The notes: generated by a model not told the origin, from the letters alone. A stretch of 64,000 bases of DNA from Desmonostoc muscorum FACHB-395 (GCF_014698035.1 NZ_JACJSF010000031.1:1-64000), one strand, 5' to 3'. Positions 44,581 to 53,422 are shown, numbered from the stretch's first letter. Made by a program: numbers and translations.

Positions 44581-46059
44581 GCAATCGTGATTGGGTCTGG
44601 TATTGGTGGGTTAGTAACAGCGACCCAACTAGCCGCTAAGGGGGCGAAAGTGTTGGTGCTGGAACGTTATTTGATTCCAGGCGGTAGCGCAGGTTATTTT
44701 GAACGCCAAGGCTATCGATTTGATGTTGGCGCATCGATGATTTTTGGGTTGGGACAAAACGGCACTACAAACTTGCTTACCCGCGCTTTGGCAGCTGTGA
44801 ACGTTAGCCAAGATGCGATCGCAGATCCGGTACAGATTCACTATCACTTACCCCAAGGCTTAGACCTGAAGGTTGACCGGGTTTATGAAAAATTTTTGCA
44901 AAATCTTATTGCTCATTTTCCCCATGAAGAAAAAGGGATTCGTCGCTTTTATGACGAATGCCAAAAAGTATTCAAGTGTCTCAACAGTATGGATTTACTG
45001 TCGTTGGAAGAACCCCGGTATTTACTGCGGGTATTTTTCCAGCATCCTTTGGCGTGTCTCGGTTTAGTTAAGTATCTGCCCCAAAATGCTGGGGATTTTG
45101 CCAGACGCTACATCAAAGATCCCGAACTACTAAAATTTATCGATATGGAATGTTATTGCTGGTCGGTGGTTCCGTCAGACATGACACCCATGATTAATGC
45201 TGGGATGGTCTTTTCTGACAGGCATTATGGCGGAGTTAACTATCCTAAAGGCGGAGTAGGACAAATTGCTCAAAAACTGGTGGAAGGTCTAGAGAAAGCT
45301 AGGGGTAAGATTCAGTACCAAGCTAGAGTCACGAAAATCCTCACAGAAAAGGGAAAAGCGGTAGGTGTGCAACTGGCGAATGGTAAAGTATATCGGGGTA
45401 AACGCATAGTTTCTAATGCCACACGCTGGGATACGTTTGAGCAACTACTACCAGCAGAAGAAATACCGCTTAATGAGAAAAAATGGCAGGAAAATTATCA
45501 AAAATCTCCCAGCTTCTTGAGTTTACATATAGGGGTAAAAGAGTCAGTTTTACCTGCGGGGACAGAGTGCCACCATATTTTGCTGGAAGGTTGGGAAAAG
45601 ATGACAGCAGTGGAAGGGACAATTTTTGTTTCGATTCCCACATTGCTTGACCCAGATTTAGCGCCAAGTGGATATCACATCATTCATGCCTTCACGCCTC
45701 ACTGGATTGATGATTGGCAAGAACTTTCTCCAAGCGAGTACGAAGCGAAGAAAGAAGAGGCGGCTGGGCGAATTATTGACCGCCTAGAGAAGATTTTTCC
45801 TGGCTTAGATGCTGGATTGGATTATCTAGAGGTAGGCACACCCCGCACCCATCGCCGCTTTTTGGGTCGTCAGGATGGCACTTATGGGCCAATTCCCAGG
45901 CGTAAGTTGCGGGGGTTATTGAAGATGCCCTTTAATCGCACAGCCATTCCAGGACTTTATTGTGTTGGGGATAGTACCTTTCCTGGTCAGGGATTGAATG
46001 CAGTAGCTTTTTCTGGGTTTGCTTGCGCCCACCGGATTGCTGTAGATTTAGGATTTTAA
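44569..46059 (+). CDS. crtH: Carotenoid (prolycopene) isomerase CrtH
   Basis: About 496 residues from the ATG at 44569 (MTNDAIVIGSGIGGLVTATQ). Upstream in-frame ATGs (44548) lie within heptamer repeats and are less likely. The dinucleotide-binding GSGIGGLVTA, then LERYLIPGGSAGYFERQG and RFDVGASMIFG are typical of the CrtISO/CrtH branch of phytoene-desaturase-like flavoproteins, and the C-terminal GLYCVGDSTFPGQGLNAVAF is diagnostic. The enzyme isomerises poly-cis lycopene to all-trans lycopene, using reduced FAD. The ribosome site AAGGA and the start both lie in a run of GACAAA(T/G) repeats. Confidence 0.92.
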   Translation: MTNDAIVIGSGIGGLVTATQLAAKGAKVLVLERYLIPGGSAGYFERQGYRFDVGASMIFGLGQNGTTNLLTRALAAVNVSQDAIADPVQIHYHLPQGLDLKVDRVYEKFLQNLIAHFPHEEKGIRRFYDECQKVFKCLNSMDLLSLEEPRYLLRVFFQHPLACLGLVKYLPQNAGDFARRYIKDPELLKFIDMECYCWSVVPSDMTPMINAGMVFSDRHYGGVNYPKGGVGQIAQKLVEGLEKARGKIQYQARVTKILTEKGKAVGVQLANGKVYRGKRIVSNATRWDTFEQLLPAEEIPLNEKKWQENYQKSPSFLSLHIGVKESVLPAGTECHHILLEGWEKMTAVEGTIFVSIPTLLDPDLAPSGYHIIHAFTPHWIDDWQELSPSEYEAKKEEAAGRIIDRLEKIFPGLDAGLDYLEVGTPRTHRRFLGRQDGTYGPIPRRKLRGLLKMPFNRTAIPGLYCVGDSTFPGQGLNAVAFSGFACAHRIAVDLGF

Positions 46060-46479
46060 TGCGATCGCAGCACCTGACTACTCAACTAAGAAAATTAAAT
46101 ATTAACCCAGATGAGTTAGTTTAATTATTTTGCTACCTACCTTTAGATAGATAGGGTTTACCCTATACGGCTGCTCGTCAAAAATCGCTTGCTAGTCATG
46201 AAAAATAAACTTTATATCCGAAAAATCTAAGACGCATCTTTGATTTATTTTGTCAATGTGTAATCTCTAGTATCAGCGAATAAATTAGCAAGGCCTTCTC
46301 AGGGCTTAATATATATTCATGCTTTCAGTAGATGCCGTTATGACTTGATAAATGTGACTATGTATATGTTCTCGAACAATAAATAGTTGCTTTGTTGTTA
46401 AGATAAAAAATCAAATTTTATCTGACTATAGTAACTTTGGTTTTTAGCCAATTGTTTGATGTTTTGAGAAGGTAACACA
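46060..46479. other. Gene-free region between crtH and a secreted-protein gene
   Basis: About 420 bases. A HIP1 site overlaps the region just after the crtH stop. Otherwise it is AT-rich without repeats or genes that I can identify; the promoter for the gene at 46480 is expected near 46400-46460. Confidence 0.4.
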
Positions 46480-46884
46480 ATGAATAAAATCCTAAAATGC
46501 ACACTTCTACCCAGCCTCATGGCTGCAAGTTTAGCTGGTGTAACTTTGGTTCCCGCTAAACCGGCTGCTGCTGATGACCAAGTACTACGAGATGCAGGTA
46601 TTGGGGCTGTTACCAATGTCGTCACCGGAGCCGTTAGGGGAAATGGTAGTGTATTAGGCAATGCTGTCAAAGGTGGTGTGACTGGTGCAGCTGTCAATGG
46701 TGCAAATGGTCTAAGAAACACTCGCAATCGCCATCACCGGAATATTGGTCAAGATGTTGGAGTCGGTGCAGGTGCTAGCGCAGTGACTGGCGTAGTTACT
46801 GGCGATAGCAGAGATACCCTTGGGAATGCTGTTGATGGTGCAGCTGTAGGTGCAGCAATCCATCTACTGACCAATGGTAAATAA
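46480..46884 (+). CDS. Secreted glycine-zipper protein
   Basis: A 134-residue protein. The signal peptide MNKILKCTLLPSLMAASLAG runs to about residue 31 (KPAAA). The mature part has two similar Gly/Ala/Val blocks, IGAVTNVVTGAVRGNGSVLG and VGAGASAVTGVVTGDSRDTL, each followed by LGNAVxG, separated by a basic NTRNRHHRN segment. Small Gly-zipper proteins of this type insert in or near outer membranes. AAGG lies upstream of the ATG at 46480. No family with a known role is recognised. Confidence 0.72.
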   Translation: MNKILKCTLLPSLMAASLAGVTLVPAKPAAADDQVLRDAGIGAVTNVVTGAVRGNGSVLGNAVKGGVTGAAVNGANGLRNTRNRHHRNIGQDVGVGAGASAVTGVVTGDSRDTLGNAVDGAAVGAAIHLLTNGK

Positions 46885-46993
46885 TTCGTAAATTCATCAG
46901 CGAAAATACTTCCCAATTGTTAACAGGTTTCACTTGTAAACACTACGAATTTATTCCTCCCCTAATTCTTCTCCTTTAAGGATGATCAAAGAC

Positions 46994-47024
46994 AACCCCC
47001 TTTCCCTAGTAGGGAAAGGGGGTT
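46994..47024 (+). terminator. 14 bp hairpin after the glycine-zipper gene
   Basis: AACCCCCTTTCCCT pairs perfectly with AGGGAAAGGGGGTT around AGT. It lies about 110 bases after the stop of the gene at 46480 and before the convergent 47096-47287 gene. No T run follows, so it may also be a dispersed palindrome. Confidence 0.5.
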
Positions 47025-47095
47025 GGTGGGTTAGATTGATATTTGGGATATACGCCACCGTCACATTTAGATGACGTTAGACTTAATACTAAACT

Positions 47096-47287
47096 CTAGC
47101 CCTTCAACGCTTTTCTAAAGTTTCGACGATAGGATTGATTCGTAATAAACAAAGCTGGCCATAGCAAGGATAAACCAATGCGATTGCTCAAAGTTTGATT
47201 AAAATTAGTCCGTCCAAATCCATTCCAAAACTTCCAAACGCCACCTCCGTAAACCCCTATCAAGCCAATAACAATTAAAGTACCCAT
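47096..47287 (-). CDS. Small conserved membrane protein (63 aa)
   Basis: From the ATG at 47287 it begins MGTLIVIGLIGVYGGGVWKF and continues RTNFNQTLSNRIGLSLLWPA with a basic tail (RRNFRKALKG). One or two hydrophobic helices are predicted. I chose the ATG over a TTG three codons earlier because GGAG lies nine bases upstream. It looks like a conserved small cyanobacterial protein; no function is known to me. Confidence 0.6.
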   Translation of the reverse strand: MGTLIVIGLIGVYGGGVWKFWNGFGRTNFNQTLSNRIGLSLLWPALFITNQSYRRNFRKALKG

Positions 47288-47609
47288 TCCTATCAACTCC
47301 GTTAGTAACTGACAGAATTTAAGTTAAGTTTTACCACACTAGGTAAGCACTTCATCAGCAACGCCGAGAAGGTATGACAAAACTCCCCAGTTTTTACATC
47401 TAAGTCAGTTAAACACACCTTCTCTGATTCCAGTGTAGAATAGCCCCATGCCTTGCAGCTAGTTGGAAGCTTATGTCTTGCACTTCGTTAGAACCTTTGA
47501 GCTAAATGCACAAAGTCGTATTTGTGGCTAAAAGCTTGCTGTAGTGATAAAAAAGTATAAATTATAATGCTAAAAATTAAGCTTAGACAACACAAAAACC
47601 TCATCTAAT

Positions 47610-47655
47610 TTTATATGGGTTTGTGGGAGCGATCGCTCCCACAAACCCATATAAA
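47610..47655. repeat. 46 bp perfect palindrome centred on HIP1
   Basis: Every base from 47610 to 47632 is matched by its complement from 47633 to 47655. The centre is GCGATCGC (47629-47636), extended by TTTGTGGGA/TCCCACAAA and TTTATATGG/CCATATAAA arms. No loop is required. It stands in the gene-free region 47288-48368 and is followed immediately by dispersed module B in reverse. Confidence 0.92.
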
Positions 47656-48055
47656 CCTGATCTATGTTGAAACCTAGAGTTTTTTAAAAGATATCTTTAT
47701 GTAGTAGTGCGGCAAGCCTAAAATATTGGGTTCAAACAATCTAGAAAATCCAACAACAAAAAAATATTCTCTGATGACTCAACCCAACAAATTAAGCTTG
47801 CCGCGCTACTAGGTTGGGTGGAGTGAAACGCAACCAAACATTACCAGCTTATTTATGTTGGGTTACGCTATCGCTGCACCCAACCTTGTATCTTAGAAAC
47901 AGTAGTAGACCGTCCCAACCTTGGTCAAATAAGACCGCTTTTAGCGCAGCGTTCCTCAGTTGCGCCAACGTTCACAGTCCCAGTTTTTAACGATCGCTTG
48001 ACTTTTAAGACAGTCGCTACAAAACTACGGTTCTCAAGGTAGACGAGGTTTATAA
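47652..48055. repeat. Mosaic of dispersed modules B, C and A in reverse
   Basis: Order along the plus strand: module B reversed (47652-47697, with tgttgaaacctagagttttt), a 106 bp MITE (47704-47809), module C reversed (about 47812-47886), and module A reversed (47938-48053). Relative to 15297-15425 (C then B) and 30004-30320 (A then B) this is the same set, with the MITE added. Nothing in it looks coding; the minus-strand ORFs at 47925-48286 are artefacts of these repeats and the octamer element. Confidence 0.8.
47704..47809. mobile_element. 106 bp MITE with TA target duplication
   Basis: The ends GTAGTGCGGCAAGCCTAAAA and (reverse complement of the right end) GTAGCGCGGCAAGCTTAATT form imperfect inverted repeats of about 29 bases. 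TA flanks each side (47702-47703 and 47810-47811). The homologous site at 15 kb has a single TA in cccaaccTAcat, so the insertion point is exact. A TA duplication and ends of this type fit an IS630/Tc1-mariner-mobilised element. It has no coding capacity. Confidence 0.85.
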
Positions 48056-48103
48056 CAAAGAATTCCTTTCCACATTCAGCAGAACAGATGTAGGACTGGA
48101 GAA

Positions 48104-48248
48104 GAAGCGAGGGAGCAGGGAGCAAGGGAGCAGGGAGCAAGGGAGCAGGGGGACTTGGGGACAAGGGGACAAGGGGACAAGAGGTGAGAACTTGAAACAA
48201 GTCTTTCCCCTTGTCCTCTTGCCCATCCCCAATTCCCAATGCCCAATG
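48104..48248. repeat. GGGGACAA octamer repeat element, copy 2
   Basis: Variable gagggagcagggagcaagg units are followed by aaggggacaaggggac units, the core gtgagaacttgaaacaag, the complementary ctttccccttgtcctctt and a cccaattcccaatgcccaat tail. It is the longest copy, with two kinds of tandem unit. Confidence 0.85.
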
Positions 48249-48368
48249 CCCCATACTTGATACTCAAACTCAACAATTAACCACAAAAATTAGCAACAAT
48301 TCAGTGGTGCAAGCGTTACATTTGAGAGAAATCTATATTGCTCCATCGGCTTGGAGAGTGGTGTTCCA

Positions 48369-49070
48369 ATGAATACTTCTGCTTCTTTTCAGGGTGGCTC
48401 GTCTCCCTTTGATTTTTTTAACTTTGATCTTAGGGCACCTGTATCTGAGAAAGTTCCAAACCCAGAATACCGTCCCTTAGACTTTCCCCAACCCACACAA
48501 GATGCTGACTTACTCAGGCAGTTATCATTTATTCCAGGGTTGAAAGAAATTTTGATGATCCGACAGGTTCACGCCTTAGAACACGCCACTGTTTGGGTTC
48601 TTAGTGATTCACAAAGTGGCCAACCTGCTAAAGGAAAAGCTACTAACGTTCAGCCAGATAACGAACTATTAGGCGGTTTGTCTACTGAGCATGGATTTTA
48701 CCTTTATGGTGAAGTAAATATTAGTGATTTGCGCCGTGCGGTAGCACTTGCTCGACATCGCCTCACCAATGGAGAATGGGATTTAGCTGTACATCCCCGT
48801 TGCGGCACAAATTTATCGGTAGCAATGCTCTTAACAGCTGGACTAGCTGTTGGTGTACATCTGTTACTACCATTTCGACCAATCGAGCAACTTATAGGTT
48901 TGGGGCTAGCAGCGACGACAGCAGCTGAACTCGCACCTGATTTAGGTTTTATGGCCCAGCGTTACTTAACAACAGCCATTCCTTTTAATCTAGCAATTGA
49001 AAATATTACCCGTACACGCGACGTTTGGGGACGTGATGCACATTTTGTTAAAGTGGGTTGGCAAGAATGA
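48369..49070 (+). CDS. DUF6391 family membrane protein
   Basis: About 233 residues from the ATG at 48369, with GGAGAG upstream; a TTG six codons earlier is less likely. The N-terminal half is soluble (SFIPGLKEILMIRQVHALEH with ATVWVLSD). The central HPRCGTNLSVAMLLTAGLAV starts a membrane pair (about 160-205). The HALEHAT motif is the hallmark I associate with the cyanobacterial DUF6391 family, and its paired His/Glu residues could bind metal. Function is unknown. The stop is followed directly by an octamer repeat element. Confidence 0.75.
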   Translation: MNTSASFQGGSSPFDFFNFDLRAPVSEKVPNPEYRPLDFPQPTQDADLLRQLSFIPGLKEILMIRQVHALEHATVWVLSDSQSGQPAKGKATNVQPDNELLGGLSTEHGFYLYGEVNISDLRRAVALARHRLTNGEWDLAVHPRCGTNLSVAMLLTAGLAVGVHLLLPFRPIEQLIGLGLAATTAAELAPDLGFMAQRYLTTAIPFNLAIENITRTRDVWGRDAHFVKVGWQE

Positions 49071-49222
49071 GAGGGAGCAGGGGAGCAGGGGAGCAGGGGA
49101 CAAGGGGACAAGGGGACAAGGGGACAAGAGGTGAGAACTTGAAACAAGTCTTTCCCCTTGTCCCCAATTCTCCTTGTCCCCAAGTCCTCTTCCCAATTCC
49201 CAATTCCCAATTCCCTAATAAA
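49071..49222. repeat. GGGGACAA octamer repeat element, copy 3
   Basis: Directly follows the stop of the DUF6391 gene and ends three bases before the start of the glycosyltransferase. The units run gagggagcaggggagcaggg, then aaggggac repeats, the gtgagaacttgaaacaag core and an attcccaattcccaattccc tail. Its in-frame reading extends the next ORF upstream without being coding. Confidence 0.85.
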
Positions 49223-49225
49223 ATT

Positions 49226-50221
49226 ATGAGAAAACTTTACTTCTTACTCCCCGGTACAGATGGCAAATTTGCGTGTGGTGGTCTTTGGGCTGAGTTAAAA
49301 GCACTTAATCTGGCTCAGAATTTCTGTAGTGCTGATGTTGTAACTTACCGTCAGCGAGAAAAAGATAAGCTTTTTATTGATGATTTACTAAAAGACAAAA
49401 ATTTAAGTGATGTAATTTTTGTCATCAGTTGGGGATTTGATATAGCTCAACTCGTGGCTAAACTTAAGCAATACAATGTGGTTTATCATGCACATAGTCC
49501 AGGTTATCCATTTAGACTACCTGCAAGTATTCCGATTGTTACTGTTAGTCGCTATACAATGGGATATTGGGGAGAAAAATCACCTAATTCTCTGATTTAT
49601 TATTTACCCAACCAAATTTCTGATGAGTTTCAAAATTTAGGTCTGGAACGGGATATTGATGTTTTAGTCCAGGCTCGAAAATCTTCTGAGTATTTAATTA
49701 AAGAATTGATTCCAGCGTTGCAAAAACGTTGTAAAGTATTGGTTGTTGATTCATATATAGAGGATTTACCTGGACTATTTAACCGAGCTAAGGTTTACCT
49801 CTATGATTCGGCTGAGTACTGGGCACAACAGGGCGTTAGTGAAGGATTTGGTCTACAACCAATGGAAGCTCTTGCTTGTGGCTGTCAGGTATTTTCTAGT
49901 GTTAACGGAGGACTGGCAGATTACTTAGATCCTGGATTTAATTGCTATAAAATTGCTGGATATTCTCAAGAATATGATGTGCAACGTATTCTGAAAGTGA
50001 TTGATTCTTCAGCAGCTTTTAGTTTATCTGAAGACTTTTTCACTGAGCATCGGACTGAAAATATTATTAAGCGTTTCCAAGTTATTCTGGATGAGTTAAA
50101 TGAGTTTTTCGATCACAAGATCCAACAGCCATCTAATATTAAGAGCTTGACGAGAATACGTAAGGCAAAATTACTCGCTCAGAAGATATATGGAAAGCTG
50201 AGAAAGAAATATTTTAAGTAA
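49226..50221 (+). CDS. Family 4-type glycosyltransferase
   Basis: About 331 residues from the ATG at 49226 (MRKLYFLLPGTDGKFACGGL); the frame is open further upstream only because of the octamer repeat. A GT-B fold is inferred from the N-terminal GGLWAELKALN and the C-terminal donor-binding motif VSEGFGLQPMEALACGCQVF with SSVNGGLADYL, the EX7E-like region of GT4 enzymes. It likely adds a sugar during cell-surface polysaccharide synthesis. It precedes rmlB by 52 bases on the same strand, suggesting a small surface-sugar operon. Substrates are unknown. Confidence 0.82.
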   Translation: MRKLYFLLPGTDGKFACGGLWAELKALNLAQNFCSADVVTYRQREKDKLFIDDLLKDKNLSDVIFVISWGFDIAQLVAKLKQYNVVYHAHSPGYPFRLPASIPIVTVSRYTMGYWGEKSPNSLIYYLPNQISDEFQNLGLERDIDVLVQARKSSEYLIKELIPALQKRCKVLVVDSYIEDLPGLFNRAKVYLYDSAEYWAQQGVSEGFGLQPMEALACGCQVFSSVNGGLADYLDPGFNCYKIAGYSQEYDVQRILKVIDSSAAFSLSEDFFTEHRTENIIKRFQVILDELNEFFDHKIQQPSNIKSLTRIRKAKLLAQKIYGKLRKKYFK

Positions 50222-50273
50222 TAGAAACGCACCGCAGAGGCGCACAGATCACAGAGAAAAGAGAGGAAATTGA

Positions 50274-51368
50274 ATGAGTCGGCGGTTATTAGTTACTGGG
50301 GGTGCGGGGTTTATTGGGGCGAATTTTGTCCATCACTGGTGTCAGGTTTATCCAGATGACCGGGTGGTGGTGTTGGATGCGCTTACATACGCGGGGAATC
50401 GTCTGAATTTGGCGGCGGTTGAGGGAAGAGAGAATTTTCGGTTTGTGCAGGGGGATATTTGCGATCGCACCATCATAGACAACCTATTATCAACCGAAAA
50501 TATAGATATTATCGCCCATTTTGCTGCTGAATCTCATGTTGATCGTTCGATTCTTGGGCCGGCGGCTTTTGTGCAAACTAATGTTGTGGGAACTTTCACG
50601 CTGCTGGAAGCTTTTCGCCAATATTGGGAGGCTAAAGCACAGCCATCTGATTATCGTTTCCTACACGTTTCGACTGATGAAGTCTACGGTAGTTTGAGCC
50701 CAGATGATGCAGCTTTTTCGGAAACGACACCTTACGCTCCTAATAGTCCCTATTCAGCTTCCAAAGCTGGTAGCGATCACTTAGTGCGTGCTTATTATCA
50801 TACTTATAAGCTTCCTACCATTATCACAAATTGCTCTAATAATTACGGGCCTTATCAATTTCCCGAAAAGCTAATTCCCCTGATGTGTATCAACACTTTA
50901 ATAGGTAAACCATTACCTGTTTATGGCGATGGTAAAAATGTGCGGGATTGGCTTTATGTGGTCGATCATTGTCGTGCTTTGGATGTGGTAATCAATCATG
51001 GTCAACCAGGGGAAACATACAATATTGGTGGCAACAATGAGGTGGAAAATCTCAACCTGGTGCAGCTTTTGTGTGAAATGATGGATGAATTAGCACCTGA
51101 TTTACCAATACGTCCAGCAAAGGATTTGATTACTTTTGTCAAGGATAGACAGGGACACGATCGGAGATATGCAATTAATGCAAACAAAATTAAAACTCAG
51201 CTTGGTTGGACACCTTCTGTAACGATTGCTGAGGGTTTACGTTTAACTGTTGAATGGTATCTCAATCATCGTGATTGGTGGGAACCTCTGCTGTCTGCGG
51301 AATATCAAGCTTACTATCGCAAAAATTATCTCATTCCCACAATTTCTCTAGATAATGACTATCCTTGA
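50274..51368 (+). CDS. rfbB: dTDP-glucose 4,6-dehydratase
   Basis: A 364-residue extended short-chain dehydrogenase. LLVTGGAGFIGANFVHHW binds NAD, HFAAESHVDRSI and STDEVYGSL carry conserved active-site residues, and YSASKAGSDHL contains the YxxxK pair. NNYGPYQFPEKLIP and YGDGKNVRDWLYV are hallmarks of RmlB/RfbB, which converts dTDP-glucose to dTDP-4-keto-6-deoxyglucose, the precursor of rhamnose and other deoxysugars. GAGG lies eight bases upstream of the ATG at 50274. It is followed at 43 bases by a protein kinase. Confidence 0.94.
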   Translation: MSRRLLVTGGAGFIGANFVHHWCQVYPDDRVVVLDALTYAGNRLNLAAVEGRENFRFVQGDICDRTIIDNLLSTENIDIIAHFAAESHVDRSILGPAAFVQTNVVGTFTLLEAFRQYWEAKAQPSDYRFLHVSTDEVYGSLSPDDAAFSETTPYAPNSPYSASKAGSDHLVRAYYHTYKLPTIITNCSNNYGPYQFPEKLIPLMCINTLIGKPLPVYGDGKNVRDWLYVVDHCRALDVVINHGQPGETYNIGGNNEVENLNLVQLLCEMMDELAPDLPIRPAKDLITFVKDRQGHDRRYAINANKIKTQLGWTPSVTIAEGLRLTVEWYLNHRDWWEPLLSAEYQAYYRKNYLIPTISLDNDYP

Positions 51369-51411
51369 ATATAAGGGAATCAGATCGGCGTAAACTGCCA
51401 GCAGGTGTAAG

Positions 51412-52605
51412 ATGCTGCAACCAGAACAGATATTACAAGATCGTTATCAAATCCAACACCAACTTGGTAACAATGGAATTCGTCAAACTTGGCTTGCAAA
51501 GGATTTACAAGCCTCTGATGGCGAAAATTCGACCGTTGTGGTCAAACTTTTAGCCTTTGGCGGTACTATACAGTGGGATGATTTAAAACTTTTTGAGAGG
51601 GAAGCACAAATTCTTAAACAGCTAAATCATCCCCGCATTCCTAGATATATAGATTATTTTTGTATCGACGATCGCACTCTCTGGTTTGGCTTAATACAAC
51701 AATATATTCCTGGTGAGTCGCTTAAAGAAAAACTTGCTCTTGGCAAAAGGTTTACTGAAAAGCGAGCGAGAAAAATCGCCGGTGAGATTTTAAATATTCT
51801 CATGTATTTACATGAGTTAAATCCAGGGGTGTTACATAGAGATATTAAACCGAGTAATTTAATCTGGGGCGAAGATAATCGGATTTATTTAGTTGATTTT
51901 GGCGCAGTTCAAGATAAAGCGGCAAGAGAAGGCGTTACTTTCACCGTTGTGGGTACTTATGGTTATGCCCCAATGGAACAATTTGGTGGTCGAGCAGTTC
52001 CAGCTTCAGACCTCTATGCACTGGGTGCGACTCTGATTCATTTGCTCACTGGGATTTCCCCCTCTGATTTACCTCAGCAGGATTTGCGACTGCAATTTGC
52101 AGACCGAGTTAATCTCAGTCCTAGTTTTGCCAGTTGGCTACAAAAGTTAATAGAACCCGCTCCCGAACAACGATTTACTGATGCTCGCCAAGCGCTGAAT
52201 GCTCTCAAATCTGGTCTGGCTGTGAAATCTGCAAACAGAAGTCAGCTTTTACCGTTAAGAGAAATAATTAACAATTCTGGATGCGGCATAAGTAATCAAA
52301 ATGAAACAGTCCCAGAGGAAATTCTCGGTTGGAACTGGGGCGCATTTCTCATGCCTTGGTTGTGGATGTGGCCGAATCAGGTATGGTATGGGCTATTCTG
52401 TTTTGTACCACATGGTTGGTGGTTAATGGCGATCGCACTCGGTGCCAAAGGCAATGAATGGGCTTGGAAAAGTAGGCAGTGGCGCAGTATTGAACAATTC
52501 AAAGCCCATCAAAGAGGCTGGGCGATCGCTGGTATTCTAATTGGAGCGCCTATTAGTATTATGCTGTGGGTTCGAGCGATCGCTTTGCTCAAAGCTGCAT
52601 TTTAG
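51412..52605 (+). CDS. Serine/threonine protein kinase with C-terminal membrane segments
   Basis: A 397-residue protein. The Hanks-type kinase domain (about 10-270) has VVVKLLAFG (ATP-binding Lys), LHRDIKPSNLIW (catalytic loop), VDFGAVQD (DFG) and YAPMEQFGG (APE variant). The Gly-rich loop LGNNGIRQTW is weakly conserved. A C-terminal region with NWGAFLMPWLWMWPNQVWYG and GWAIAGILIGAPISIMLWV predicts two or three membrane helices. Cyanobacteria contain many such kinases; its target is unknown. The ATG at 51412 has AGGTG upstream. It may be co-transcribed with rfbB. Confidence 0.9.
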   Translation: MLQPEQILQDRYQIQHQLGNNGIRQTWLAKDLQASDGENSTVVVKLLAFGGTIQWDDLKLFEREAQILKQLNHPRIPRYIDYFCIDDRTLWFGLIQQYIPGESLKEKLALGKRFTEKRARKIAGEILNILMYLHELNPGVLHRDIKPSNLIWGEDNRIYLVDFGAVQDKAAREGVTFTVVGTYGYAPMEQFGGRAVPASDLYALGATLIHLLTGISPSDLPQQDLRLQFADRVNLSPSFASWLQKLIEPAPEQRFTDARQALNALKSGLAVKSANRSQLLPLREIINNSGCGISNQNETVPEEILGWNWGAFLMPWLWMWPNQVWYGLFCFVPHGWWLMAIALGAKGNEWAWKSRQWRSIEQFKAHQRGWAIAGILIGAPISIMLWVRAIALLKAAF

Positions 52606-52748
52606 TTGGGAATTGGGAATTGGGCATGGGCAAGAGGACTTGGGGACAAGGAGAATTGGGGACAAGGGGAAAGACTTGTTTCAAGTTCTCACCCCTTGTC
52701 CCCTTGTCCCCTTGTCTCCCCTGCCCCCCTGCTCCCTTCCCCTCTGCT
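52605..52748. repeat. GGGGACAA octamer repeat element, copy 4 (reversed)
   Basis: Begins gggaattgggaattgggcat at the kinase stop, then ggggacaaggagaattgggg, the core in reverse (cttgtttcaagttctcaccc) and cttgtccccttgtccc units. It is in opposite orientation to the other three copies and lies between the kinase and the convergent msrA. Confidence 0.85.
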
Positions 52749-52753
52749 TCTTT

Positions 52754-53422
52754 CTAACCGCTCACTTGCGATTCAACTACACCCACGGGACAAGAAACAT
52801 TTGTCCCTCCTAAACCACAATACCCATTAGGATTTTTAGCCAGGTATTGCTGATGGTAGGCTTCTGCGTAATAGAATTCCGGTGCATCTAAGATTTCTGT
52901 AGTAATCTTGCCATAACCTGCATCGTTGAGAGCTTGCTGATAAGCTTCCCGCGATGCTTCTGCTAGCTGCTTTTGGCTTTCAGAATATACATAAATTCCC
53001 GAACGGTATTGAGTGCCAGCATCATTACCTTGGCGCATCCCTTGGGTAGGATTGTGGCTTTCCCAAAAGACTTTGAGCAGTTCAGAATAACTAATTATTT
53101 TGGGATCAAACACAACCAATACCACTTCATTGTGACCGGTTCGCCCACTACATACCTCTTCATAAGTGGGGTTGGGTGTAAATCCAGCAGCGTAACCCAC
53201 TGCGGTGGTGTAAACTCCTTTAAGTTGCCAAAATTTGCGTTCTGCACCCCAAAAACAGCCCAAGCCAAAGATTGCTTTCTCTAATCCATCGGGATAAGGA
53301 GCTTTTAAAGGATTATTGTTGACATAGTGAGCAGCAGGTACTGACATAGACTGCGCCCTTCCTGACAAAGCTTCTTCTGGTGTGGGCATAACTTGCTTTT
53401 TGCCAAATCCGAATAGTGCCAT
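52754..53422 (-). CDS. msrA: Peptide-methionine (S)-S-oxide reductase
   Basis: A 222-residue protein. The active-site GLGCFWGAERKFW contains the catalytic Cys, followed by GVYTTAVGYAAGFTPNPTYE with EVCSGRTGHNEVV, the MsrA signature. HNPTQGMRQGNDAGTQYRSG and the C-terminal GYCGLGGTNVSCPVG supply further conserved and resolving cysteines. It repairs oxidised methionine, an antioxidant role. The length is normal for cyanobacterial forms with an N-terminal extension. The ATG at 53422 fits. Confidence 0.95.
   Translation of the reverse strand: MALFGFGKKQVMPTPEEALSGRAQSMSVPAAHYVNNNPLKAPYPDGLEKAIFGLGCFWGAERKFWQLKGVYTTAVGYAAGFTPNPTYEEVCSGRTGHNEVVLVVFDPKIISYSELLKVFWESHNPTQGMRQGNDAGTQYRSGIYVYSESQKQLAEASREAYQQALNDAGYGKITTEILDAPEFYYAEAYHQQYLAKNPNGYCGLGGTNVSCPVGVVESQVSG

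Noticed and set aside
47925..48286. Three overlapping minus-strand ORFs in the 48 kb repeat island
   Set aside because: All are translations of the GGGGACAA octamer element and module A; similar ORFs appear over each copy of the element (for example 35797-36196 and 48962-49210).
49058..49225. N-terminal extension of the glycosyltransferase through the octamer repeat
   Set aside because: The extension (RGSRGAGEQGTRGQGDKGTR-like) is translated repeat; the family begins at MRKLYFLLPGTDG (49226).
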